Assembly: GCA_019059635.1 (NCBI GenBank)
Contig: JAGVRJ010000005.1
Coordinates: 1,240,001 to 1,304,000, forward strand
Length of the DNA: 64,000 bases
Direction: 5' to 3'
Source of the DNA: Proales similis
Taxonomy: Eukaryota > Rotifera > Eurotatoria > Ploima > Proalidae
Under the pieces are notes generated by a model that saw only the letters and a program-made list of their open reading frames with translations, was not told the origin of the DNA and ran no database searches. Shown here piece after piece: positions 23,119 to 34,582 of this stretch (within the stretch, counting starts at the first letter, position 1; each line of letters begins with the position of its first letter). Made by a program: the position numbers and the translations under genes.

Positions 23119-24322
23119 GAATGACTCTTGTGTTCGTCGATGTATACAAAATATGATTAAAACGCTTTAAAAATAAAATCGAACGGAAAAATTGAGGAAA
23201 TATTGAAAGGCCGAAACTCTTTTATTTTGAAGAGTTGCTCAACTGACGCCGTCGAAGTTATCTCGTGTTTAATTCGGGTGTCAATTGTAATTAGGGAAAC
23301 GAGTCGGCCAAGTGGGATCGCTTGCATGAGATTAACCGCTGATAAGTCACGCTAGATAAGAAGCAATAACTTAAAGTCGATTGCTCATGATAGATGAAAA
23401 CCCAACTCGGCACACACACACACACAAATGAGTTTTAAAAGCATGAAGCAAGAAGCTCTAATGCAATAAGTGACTCAAGCAAGTGAGACGAACCAAGACT
23501 CAATAGAATTTTATTGAATGAATGGGAAATGAAATTAGGACGTCCATGCATTTGGGGAGTTTGGATGACCGGATCGCAGTGAATGGAGCGCTCAATGGCT
23601 AATTAATAATTGAGATCGATTTCGAAAGCCAATGCCGCCGTCGCCGCCCGCCGCCCTACACGATCACATTCGCATTCAGCACTACTTTCATAGTTGCAAT
23701 CGATACTTACAAATCGCTCACGCATAGCCGGCTGAGTAGAGAATGCTCCGTGACGAGCTTATCGCTTTTGAGCATCTTTAACTACAAGTGGGCTCTAACT
23801 CTAGAATCAAGTGTGCTCTCTTTCGCTAACTTGCTCGAGTAAATAGAGAACGTGGGCAGTGTCGCTGGTCACGATCAACTTTTCGATCAGATTTTATAGG
23901 CCTACATAAACTTAGAGTGCGTCACGTACAGTCGCCGCCGCCGATAAGATGATGCCTTTCGTTCAGTTGAAACAGGTGTTTGAATTTCTGAGATTCTTCA
24001 ACGCTCTTTTTTTGTCGAAGAGGAGGACGGTAGCCCTTTAATGACCAGTTTGAACTTTGAGCTAGTCGAGCTTTTTTCATGTTTCTCCTTTTCTTCATGT
24101 GAGTGTTTGTGTATGTTTTAGAACAATAACGGCGAAATTCAAATTTCATGTTTGATTTATCACCTTCTTGAATTTCCAGTCATTTAGCAAACAAAAGTAT
24201 TTTCGGTTTCGACGTCGCTGATTTAGTTTCAGCCTTATTTTTTAACGCTTCAATGCTCAGGCAAGTGAGCACAGTCGTCCATCGAGAACGAATAATGGAA
24301 ACGAGAAAACACAAGAGCGCGC

Positions 24323-24347
24323 GAGAGAGAGAGAGAGAGAGAGAGAG
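24323..24347. repeat. (GA)n microsatellite
   Basis: GA tract of about 25 nt next to an A-run at 24360-24370 in the gene-free region. Confidence 0.9.
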
Positions 24348-25307
24348 GTGGGAAGAGAGAAAAAAAAAAAACTCAATCGAATAGGGACAACAGGTAAATG
24401 GGCAATTTGGCCAAGCAGAAGCCAATACGGCCGATCAATTATTAATTTCGGCTATGGCCAGGTCGAAGAATAGCCATGCTTGGCAGCAAGTAGTTGCTTC
24501 GCCTGAATAGGCCGAGTGTGCTGAGGCGGCAACACGATGATGACTATGAACCGTCGAGCGTATTTGTTCTAATGCCCACCAGGGCGCATTGTTTTAAGCG
24601 CTTGCGTAGCCTTTTAAACGAGCCGCTGAGAAGAGAAAAGCGCTTACAAAAGCAGGTTTGCTCCCGAGCGTGTTCTGATCGGCGTTGCCTATCCTTCGGC
24701 AAGCGCCCGTCAGCAATCATTATCGTCGGCTAATCATTCGTTCTCGCGAGCCAAGAGACACTGCCCTGCCACCGCACTCGATCTAGTAAGCGCTAATTTG
24801 CGCGACGCGCTGCCCCTTCGGCCACCACCTGCCATTAAATAAGCAGCCGTTCTTTATCGGCCTCTTTCTGTTTTCCTCTCGATTCCCATATATTCCTCTA
24901 TTTATTCAATTCCATTTAAATGACGCATGATTGCGATTTTGTTTTTTATTTTACACAAACTCAATTTCTTCGGACCGATTTTTCCCTTCTTTTCTTTTCT
25001 CTTTTTGTCTATTGACGGCTTTCGGAAACCAACTGCATAAGCGAGTGATTTCGATCAGTTTCAAGTGAAAAACGCCAGTGCACAACACAGCGGCCACTTT
25101 AAAACAATAGATCATTCATTCGCTCGTTATTGAGGAGAGATTGATGCCAACTTAAATAGACTTGAATGCATCAACTCCTTTGCTAGCACACTTAACTCTT
25201 TGTTAACACAAGCGCGCGCCCGCACGCGTTTTGAGTGCTGCTTAGTGTAAGAGAGATAGATTGATAAAATAATCAGCAACAGATAAATCAAAGTCACATC
25301 ATCTCGG

Positions 25308-25328
25308 CATCATCATCATCATCATCAT
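25308..25328. repeat. (CAT)n trinucleotide repeat
   Basis: Seven tandem CAT/ATC units in the gene-free region. Related GAT repeats occur near 25660. Confidence 0.88.
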
Positions 25329-28300
25329 TGGCTTGGTCCGAAAATAGCAGCAATGCCAGTGGTTCACTTTCTTTGCCATCAGCTGAGGCTAATGCGCCAA
25401 CAAACAACAAACGGTCATAAAGTGGCCAGCTAATGGACGCCTGAGCAAGCAGAGTCTAATTCATTTAGGTTCATACTTTAGCTTCTATCTATGCGCTGTG
25501 TGTGTGTGTGTGTGTGTGCGTATGTAATTAAATTAATTAATATTTGAAATAGTGCGGGCAGACACGGCCCAGCAAAAATATCAATTCGGCATGGAAATGA
25601 TGGAGAGGCTGCTCTACTGATGCCACTGCTCCTTCGCTATTGCCGACCAAGTCGATGAAGATGATGATGATGAGAAATTTATTTTCTTTGTGATTATATA
25701 CACTCAATCTTGTTGCCGAGTCTTCTTCAACAAGCGAAACAGAATGTGCAAGAGTTCTTTGGCCACTCTGAACAAGTTCAAATTAATTGGCTCTATTTGC
25801 GTTTCTTTTTGTTGCTGCTGCTTGATTTTGTGAGAGTGAGCCGACGATTGACGCCGATCAATTTCATGTAATGGAACATTTCTTGGCACGTTTCATTTGC
25901 AAGTGGCAAAGGTCTATGGGCCGGCCACTCGACATTTGCTGCCTTCCTCTTTGCCTGCCTACCTCATAACGACGCAGAAATCACCGCTCTTGCATGTGCG
26001 CTCGGGCGCGAATGCGTTGAGGCGCGTCGTCGTTATCGTCCTGGCCGGCCAGGTCATTGTTTTCATTGGCGTCTGACTTGAGTACAAAGCGGCATTTTGT
26101 TCTTTGTCATTAATATTGTAGCGGGCACTGCAATCATAATATTTTCACTCAAGCGCTTAACATTTAAAAAAAAAGAAGAAGAAGAAGCCTGGGGCCTCTT
26201 GAAGCCGCTTTATTATGACCTGCACGCAAAATGATCAATCAAGTGGCTCGATGCCGAATAGTTTATTTCAATTAACTCGAATGGGAATCGAGCCTTTAGT
26301 GTAAACCAAATCAAATAACCATCATCTTCGCATCATGCTGCGCACTATCGTCCGCCAATATCTGCCGCTGCTGCGGCATAGCTGCGGCCTTTGCATGCGC
26401 ACCGGCCTCCTCTCTCAACACGGCTCAATTACAATCACCAGAGCGTCTGATCTCTGTTTTCGTTCTCTTCTTGCCGGCCGCACGCATACAGCGCCGTGTA
26501 AATCATGGCGCCCATTTATTTACTCATCGATTTCAATTTATTTTATCAACTTGAGCTGGACAGGCCACTTCCCCTCGATCAGTTGAAGAGAGTTGATTTC
26601 TGTTTTGGCTCTCTGTCTAACCAACGAGAGTGGCGCATTCCGACTGGGAGCCTTGCCAATGCAGTTTCAGCTTGCCAGATACTTAAAGAGCGAGTTGTTG
26701 CCTAAAAATGCGCGTTCATGACGTTCGTGCGCGTATGTTTTGTGCCGATCAATAGCACGAAACGAAACAAGCGGCAACTGCACGTCACGTTCAGATGAAG
26801 CGTAAACAAAATGGCAAGTTTCTCGTCTGTTGGCGTTAAGCAGCAGCCACAAAGCTAATCTGCAACGGGCAGTTAGTTAACGCAACGTTGATCGCCACTC
26901 TCCAACTCAAGTATATTTGAAATTAGGCAAGATTGGATTGGGCACGGACAAGCGATGCCTTCGACTAAACGGATAGTGCCAGGATGAGCGCATTGATAGG
27001 CGACTTTGAACTCGGCAGCGAGCGTCTTATCACGATCAGAAAGAATTTAATCAAGCGTCTTGGAGCAGTTAGCAGTAGTCAGTCAGTACACGCCCAACAC
27101 CGTTCGCTTGCTCAAATCGGGCGCATATTTGAGCGCCTAATCGATAGAACAGGATAGCGAGTAGAATAGCGAGGCCAAAAGAAGCCGCCGCCAGGAATAA
27201 GAATCAGGCGGCAGCATGCAAAAAGAGATCCAAATGCCCGTAAACAAACAAGCGAGTCCGCACGAACAAACAAACAAGCGCGATGAAATTGTTTCGGGCG
27301 GGTACATTTACTACATCGGCCGGTTGTTAATTCATTAATGCCAACGACCAACATGTTGATGGCGATGATTACGAATGTGAGCCGCATTTCATCCAGTTTG
27401 AATGGAGCAGAGTAGACAAAGTCAGCACAAGCCGGCTCCGGGCTCGTCGTTGTCGGCGATAACGATGTTGATGAATGTGAACAAGGCGCAAATTTGCCTT
27501 ATTCCGTGTTGCCTTGCTCATTAGAGCCAGCTATTTGCAACAAGCTCTTATGAAACGCTTCGAGCGTCGAGAGCGACTGCCCTCAATCGTTTTCGCATAT
27601 TTTTTTCTTCTCTCTCTCTCTTAACTTTCATTTGTTTGTTAAATACAGTTCACGTTCTCGTTCCATTTGAGCTTGGTGCCCTTCTCTACAACGGCCCATT
27701 TGCCCTAGTGGCGTCAATGCCAAATGTAAACGATCAGGCCAGGCCAAGTTGTTCGGTCGTCGAGCGGACGAGCATGTGTGCGTTCTAAATTAGAATCATG
27801 TGTTGTACTCAATCAGTTTTCTTAAAGTGCCCATCAAAGAGCTGAAAGCCAATGAGAAATAGAGAGCGAATGAAATGCGCTTCGAATTGCTTTGGCTGCA
27901 ACTGCCACGGCTGCTGCTTCGGCTATTGTTGCTTAGAGTGATTATTGTTTGCCTTATGTAGCTACTCGAACGCCGCAATCAGTGACGTCATTTGCATTGT
28001 TTGGTCGCGTAAACTCAATTTGGATCTCTAGCCGCCTATCTAAGAGCTAGATAAATATTCATTTCCAAACTCGACTGGGATAGACAACGAGGGCGAGAAG
28101 AAGCGTACTTGTGTTGAGTTTTAGGATAGAGACATGGTCCAAGTGTGTATGGAAAGTGAATGCAATGGGTGAATAGAGACATAGCGAGAAAGAGAGAGAG
28201 AGAGAGAAGTAGAGAGATTGATGCAGTGGAAGGGCATTCGAACACGGCCCAATTTCGTCTCATTCGGCTACTGCTTAAATTTGGCACCAATTCTCAGTGG

Positions 28301-28806
28301 ACCGTTCGAACTGCGCTTCATAATTGCTACTTGAGATTCGAGAGGCATCAATCATCATCAACAACGATCTTTTGCAACGCTTCGACCGCCACCATTTGAT
28401 GCCTGGTGGTCAAGTGTAAGGCCAAATATTCAGCATTTATTAGATTTTTTTCCTAAAAATCGTGCCAATATTCACACAGTTCTCAGTCGGATTCGAATTC
28501 AATTGTTAATGTGCGTATGTGAGTGCGTGTGCCAGGAAAAGTTGACGAGCATCTTCTATGCGCCTATATAAATCCTTCGACTGGTTCAATTCAAACTCCA
28601 TGGCTTTAAAACAGTTTCCGTGAATCATGCAAATTCTGCTAATTGCATCATGCAAAAATTAACGCCTAATCTATATTTCCTCATTTTAATCTATATTTCC
28701 CTATTTTTAGACATGCTACACGATTATCAGATTGCATGCGTTTAGGATGAATGCATAGAACGCCGCAGAAGCGCGCCGTTTTTGCCGGATAAAATTGTTT
28801 GCCGTG

Positions 28807-31800
28807 ATGCGCTCGTATCTCATCTTGCCCTTCAAAGTGCTTGGACTCGCCTTGCTTATAGCAACGTTTCAAAGATCGGTCGAATCGCTCGAAAATGGTA
28901 AAACCGACAGACATGGCTGAGCTGTGGCGCGCATTCGCTCTATTTCACTCGTTTATGTTCAAGTTTGTGGCGAGTTCATTTCTTCAAAGCAATCAGAGCC
29001 CGCAGGCCGCTTCGAGGTCGACAACGCTCTACTCCGGTCGAACAGCTCATTTCTCTGTGTATATAAATTCGTTGCAAAAGCTGACGAAAAGGTCAAGCTT
29101 ACTTTCGACCACTTTGCACTCAACTCTCTTCCTCCCAAGTAAGCGATTGAATTTGAGGAAACATGCGATAAGTCTAATCTCGCCCAATGCCATTAAATAG
29201 CTGTATAAACGAGTTTTTAGACATTTACATTGAAGTTACGGAAGCAAATATCGAAAATTACATCGAGTCCAACTTTCTGTCTCGATGGTGCGGTTGGAAA
29301 AAGCCGCATTTACTTATCAGCTACCACAACGTTATAGTGCTTACGTTTCACAGTGATGGAAAAGCGCCGAGGGGCTCGTTTTCCGGCTCTTACGAGTTCA
29401 TAAAAGCCGGTAAGTTGAAACTGATTTTCAACTCAAGTCTCGTTCTCTTTTTACGTGTTCGCCTCGTTTTAAGATCCGTACAACTTGGGCCGACTACAAG
29501 ATCAGCATTGCTCGTATCTGTTCGATAGTCGACAAATACCCCAAGGTCAAATTCTGTCGCCAACCTATCCAGGCACTTATCCGAACGTTTTGAACTGTTC
29601 ATATCAGTTCATGGGCCAGCCGGGCGAACGTGTTTCAATTTATTTCGAGGAAATTTCCATACATTATGGAGCCGATCAGTAATTGTTTATCGTTCGACTT
29701 GAATTCTTAAACTCAAGTTCTAATCAATTTCGTTCTCTTTCCAGTTGCCCCTACGACTCGATAAAAGTGTTTGACAAGTTCGAAACTCACGGCGCTCACT
29801 CAAGCACCAAGACTCGACTCATTGAAATGTACTGCGGAGAGAAGAGAAACTTCACAATTTTCTCGAGCGCCAACATGCTCCTTCTCACCTTTGACATGTT
29901 CGATTCGCTCGGCGACGAGTTCTACGAGCAGAACGCCGAGCAAATAAAAATGAGAAAAGGCTTCAAGGCGTATTTCAAATTCAGCAAGTCTTTCGCCGAC
30001 CTCTCCTTCATAACAGGCACTCACATCAAAGGAACCAGTAAGTTTGAAACACATCGCCTTGGTCAAAACCAATTTAAACTCGCATCGCTCAAAGACTGTG
30101 ACCAAATCATATCGGACTTGAATCCAAAAGGCACCGCTTATTCGCCAAATTTCTTCACTGAGCGAGGACTGAATGCCACATGCCATTACTACTTCCAAGG
30201 GGCGGACAACAATTTCGAACGGGAAATTGTTGATTTGAACATAATACCAGAGGGCTCGGCCAATACGCTCAGGATGCTAGGCCGGTAAGTAAAGAAGGCC
30301 TGAGAGGTGTCCAACAAAAGAGATAGAATTTAAAAAAAAATGTTATTTCAGGTGTGACGATGCCATTCGGCCAGTAATTCGCTTTCAAGATGGCGCTGAT
30401 TTTGACGAACAGTACTGTGCGTACGATCTTGCTCTGGGGCCGCACGAATTCGAATCCAAGACAGCTCGGCCTGTGATTGCGTACGAGTCGATTGACCCTT
30501 TGGCTGGTTCGCAGCTTAAATTTAAGCTTCACTACCAATTCGAGCCGGTGTTCGGAATTCGTGGCACTCACGCGTCCAAGAATCGAACTTGCCACTTTAT
30601 CTACAACAGCATGAACGAGGCCGGTGGCTATATAAACTCGCCTTGGTACCCCAAGCCCTATCCACTCCGAATGGACTGTGTTTACGAGTTTGATTTAAAA
30701 CCCGAATCCGAACGAATTCTTTTCACATTCAAAGACTTTCGCTTGACTGGTTCAAGTGGCGACAGGTAATGCCTGTTCATGTTCTTTTCTATTTTGTATT
30801 TTCAATCAATTAATTTAATTAGCTGCGATCCGTACGCGGACAACTTGAGTGTAAATGAGAAACGGGTCATCCAACAAAGCACCGAGCTCAACTGGACTCC
30901 GACATACAGGTCAGTTAGTGAACTCTGTATGAGAATCGCTCTCGTTTTTCATTTTCCGAAAACCGACAGATTTTGCGGCCGCAAAACGCCAGCGCCATTC
31001 ATCACCGACGAGAGCACACATAAGCTGCGTTTGATTTTTCACTCTGATCATTCAAATCATGCCGAAGGATTTTACGCTGACTTTAACTACGTCAATGCGC
31101 CAAGTAAGTTCCACTCAACGAGCTTGCTTGTTTGTTTCTAATTTGGAGAAAAAATCGCAGAGTGCCGCCACGAGTTGAACACTGACGGCAGCAGCGAGTC
31201 AGGTCGCATTGTGATCTCTAAAAACCTCAAGGCCACATTCTATTGCGATTGGATCTTGCATGGAAAAGAAGGCAAACAAATACTTTTTTCGTTCATAAAC
31301 CAGGACTTTGGTAATCAGAGACGAACTGAGCTCATGCTAAAACTGTCTAACTGTTTACCATGTCAACAAGATGAGTTTAAACAAAACGAGTTTGTCATTC
31401 GGGTCTATGATCTCAAGAGCGGTGAAGCTCTTTGGAATCCGAACGAGTATCATGTGCAAAAGACAATCAAGTATATCCAAGTGAATTCCTCTCTTGTTCG
31501 AATCCAGTAAGTGTCTAGCAGCTGAATGCGCTCTTTGGCGGTTATTTGACCCCATTTGTGCATAGAATGGTTCATGATCGCCTGATTAGGGTGGATAGAG
31601 GCGAGCTGGTTATCAACTGGCTACTGGCCAGCAAAGGTGAATACCTTCAGCAAATTCGAGGAAGACTCTTTCAAATAATTTTTCGTCGACTTAAACAGAC
31701 AAACCGTGCTCCAGTGATGAGATCATGTGTGTTCGAAGCGGATATTGTTTGAACAAAGCTCATCTTTGCGATGGATCAGTCGACTGCCCGATGGACGGCT

Positions 31801-32106
31801 CAGACGAACCAGAGCATTGTAAGTTGATTTAATTCAATTTTAAAATTTCGGCTTGATTTCTTACGGAAATAAAAACTTTCAAAAGGCTTCGCCCATCTGC
31901 ATAAACAACCGATAGAACGATTTCCGAGCATGTTTCAAATAACCGCGTTTCTGGTCACAATCGCGGCATTGATCGTCATTCTCACCGCTTGTCTGGTCTG
32001 TCGAAAAGCCTACCAGATGAGGAAAAGATCGAAATTGACCAAACGGGAACCACCCAGGATCTACTACCGTTACTCTCCGGCTGACTCTGGCGACTTTCTC
32101 GGTTAG
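28807..32106 (+). CDS. LEV-10-like transmembrane protein: five CUB domains and one LDLa
   Basis: Thirteen exons in phase: 28807-28897, 28964-29138, 29201-29409, 29474-29678, 29745-30037, 30095-30284, 30352-30765, 30823-30909, 30970-31103, 31161-31506, 31566-31636, 31699-31818, 31886-32106; 851 residues. The first short exon supplies the signal peptide (MRSYLILPFKVLGLALLIA). Five CUB domains follow at about 32-158, 168-323, 326-460, 465-598 and 600-735. Then comes an LDL-receptor class A domain (CSSDEIMCVRSGYCLNKAHL ... DCPMDGSDEPEHC), one membrane span (FLVTIAALIVILTACLVC) and a short basic tail with YYRY. C. elegans LEV-10 has this same order and clusters acetylcholine receptors at neuromuscular junctions. 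The architecture is seen; the receptor-clustering role is by analogy. AATAAA lies at 32236. Arthropod relatives with CUB/LDLa are the alternative comparison. Confidence 0.93.
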
Positions 32107-32321
32107 TCATCTCCAGTGCTTCTTTTCTCCTTCATTCAACTAATCTCATTCGACTTATTCAAGAGGCGGCAATCACTTCTGTTTAAAACTTTTATTGAAC
32201 CGTTTGTTTCGGCCCGAATATAATCAACACTTTTGAATAAACTGAATTTATTTTTCATGGTGGCCACATTGTTTTCTACAAGTTCTCGGCTGCCGGATTT
32301 GCTATTAACTAGCAAGCGAAG

Positions 32322-33360
32322 CTAAATAAAAACGGAAGAATTTGTTGAATTATGGCTCGAGCTACTATTTACAAACGCGAGCCGATTAGACGGAGGATTT
32401 GACTTTTCGACCAACAGCTCGAGCTGCTCACCGACCAGTTCGAGCAAGAAAAAACCGAGAATTAATATGAAAATGAGCAAAACACACTCGGCTACAAGCA
32501 CATATTGGGCTTTTTTAATGCGACGCTGTTCATGGCGATTTGTTTGATTTTGCGCTAGGCGAACAAGGTTATCGATAAGCTCCTTGTCAATCAAATAGGC
32601 ACGATCGTTGTTGACCACTTCTTCAAGGACGTCGATCACTTGATTGTTCAAATCAGCCTCGACGACCCCTTTGGGTTTTTTGTTCGTATCCGAAATGTGA
32701 CTACACAACGACTGGGTAGACAGTTGTTCGATCTCATTGACGGCCGGGCAGTCATTCAACCTCGGCCCGCTATTCTGATCAGATAGCCTTGAGCCTTTTC
32801 GGAATATCTTGGAGCCCAAGCTTGACTTGGAACTGCTGGACTGGTTGGATTCTCTAAGAGTGAACAGTGACTTGAGGCTGTTCAATACTTGATATTTAGA
32901 TTCATCGGGAGTTGGCGATTCGCTCCAGGTCTTTTCACTGACGAGAGAATTTAGCGATGAAATTGGTAGCTCAGGACTCTTGGTCTCTTGGCGGCGCAAA
33001 CTGCCCGCACGAGCCAATCGAAGCTTAATTGCCATCGCTTTTCCTGACAGCGAAGTGATTGTATCTTGCCCTTCGTCCTCATGTTGGTCTGACGTGCTTT
33101 TAATCTCATTCGTATCTATCTGAGTTGGTATCACTTCGCCGGAATCATTGAATGTGAGCACCGTGTCTTGACAAAATGTACAGTTAGTGCGTATTTATCT
33201 CGCTCGAATAGGATTTTCTATTACCATATTGGCGCCTGCTAGTTTGAGGCGTTCCAACCCAGAATTTGGTCTCCTGGTTATTCGAGTCGCCAGACTCTCC
33301 TTGCCCACTTAAAAGACGAGCCGATTCGATTGATGGAGAGTCAGCGCTAGACATATTCAT
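32322..33360 (-). CDS. Single-pass membrane protein of unknown family
   Basis: Two exons, 33360-33225 and 33166-32322, join in phase (136 nt + 845 nt) to 326 residues. It starts MNMSSADSPSIE, which is Ser-rich with no signal peptide. A long hydrophilic Ser/Lys/Asp region is followed by a helical part at about 210-265 (VVEADLNNQVIDVLEEVVNN, then LIDNLVRLAQNQTNRHEQRR). One membrane segment near the C-terminus (VLVAECVLLIFILILGFFLLELV) leaves about 35 residues with three N-glycosylation sequons (NSS, NST, NSS). The topology therefore looks like N-terminus in the cytosol and a short glycosylated outer tail, which is inferred. It is convergent with the LEV-10-like gene, stops 216 nt apart. No family recognised. 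Confidence 0.78.
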
Positions 33361-34582
33361 TTGGCCTTCGTCAGCTATCTACACTTTAAACGAGAACTTA
33401 TCCAACTGAGCACCATTAAGGTTAATGCGACCCTCAACTGACATTAAGCGAACGCATTTATTTACATTTATTTCGTGTTAGCCTAGTTTAAATTGAATTA
33501 TTTTCATAAAAATGAAATGAAAACTTCTCATTCGCCCATGAAGAGCAGCCAGCACGAAATAGAAAGAAAAGCAACTTTGATGGTTAAATAATCAAGAACG
33601 AGAGACTACAAACACAAGTGAGGTCGCTTGTTTGAGCAATAATTTATTATAATATTAGGTGAGAAATGTGCCTCAACTTTCGGGAGTTTCTAGTGCTGAC
33701 GAAATGAGCGAGCTTGCCAGTTCGCTTGCTTGAAGCCTGCCTGCGTTGTAAGGCTTTGCTTGTTCATTAAGTCTTATTTTTGGCTCGTAATTTACACCCG
33801 CGCCAACCTTCAGATTGGCTTCTATTCGCGCGTTCTAGGCCTAAAAGAATCGCTCCCAACTTAACTGCGCCTTGCCCATACAAAACAAAAGCCAGTTCTA
33901 AGATTTGTTTTGATAATTGTGCGGTTTATTGTTAATGCAAAAGTGATGTCTTAAAATTTAATAATCGACGAGAAAATATGACCAAAAAAAGTCGACGTGA
34001 CTTGACAATCGCCGAATCGTAGAAACTGACTCCTCAGATCGAGCCTTTATGTCTAAGCTTTGCTGGCTGTTGTTGTCTGACGTCAGTGGAAACAAGAAAA
34101 CAAATTGAAAGTAAATCATTTTTAAATCTTGAATTTCGCACGTCCGTAGCAAATAATTTGCATCCCGCAGCCTAGCCCCAGCAAGCTAATGTCGAATTTA
34201 TTAAAATATTTGACTTTTCTTGCCCGGACCCACTGGATCAGGTTTAATTTGCGCCTATTTACCATCCGGCATCTAGCTTTTAATATCGGAATGTTTTTTT
34301 TTTCTAAAAAGCAAAGAATGTTTCCAACACACTACATCTTGGCGCTTGCCAGCTACATCATGATAAATATTTGCCAGCATATTAATCATTATACAATGCG
34401 GGCTATCCACTCGGATGAATTATTTCTACTTTCCTAATATTTATCTGCGCCTTAAATTCACCTGTCGCGTCTTGTCGAGCGAGACTTCAATCACTATCAA
34501 AGCAGATTGAAGAGCACATAAAGTCTCCTGTAATTGGAATTAAAGGATTTTTTGAGAGAAATACGAAATTTCTATTTGCGCC
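33361..34582. other. Intergenic region between divergent genes
   Basis: About 1.2 kb between a minus-strand membrane protein gene and a plus-strand secreted protein gene; it should carry both promoters. AT-rich. An 82-codon ATG frame at 34189-34437 is hydrophobic but has no support beyond length. Confidence 0.45.

Larger units (their letters stand above)
23119..28806. other. 5.7-kb gene-free region upstream of the LEV-10-like gene
   Basis: The largest gap in an otherwise dense window. I found no coding frame with ATG, domain content and plausible splicing. It holds many simple repeats: (CA)n near 23410, (GA)n at 24323-24347 and 28183-28206, (CAT)n at 25308-25328, (TG)n near 25500-25518, (GAT)n near 25660-25670, and (CT)n near 27610. 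Several unique-looking stretches lie between them, for example 26000-27600. It sits directly upstream of a synaptic gene, so a distal regulatory domain or an unspotted non-coding RNA is possible. No tRNA or rRNA was recognised. Confidence 0.45.

Noticed and set aside
23119-28806. CRISPR array, tRNA, rRNA or transposon in the gene-free region
   Set aside because: Repeats are simple microsatellites without spacers or terminal inverted repeats; no tRNA arm motifs or transposase frames were seen by eye.
34189-34437. 82-codon ATG frame, Phe/Leu/Ile-rich
   Set aside because: AT-rich sequence gives hydrophobic frames by chance; there is no signal-peptide-like start, no homology and no supporting exon.
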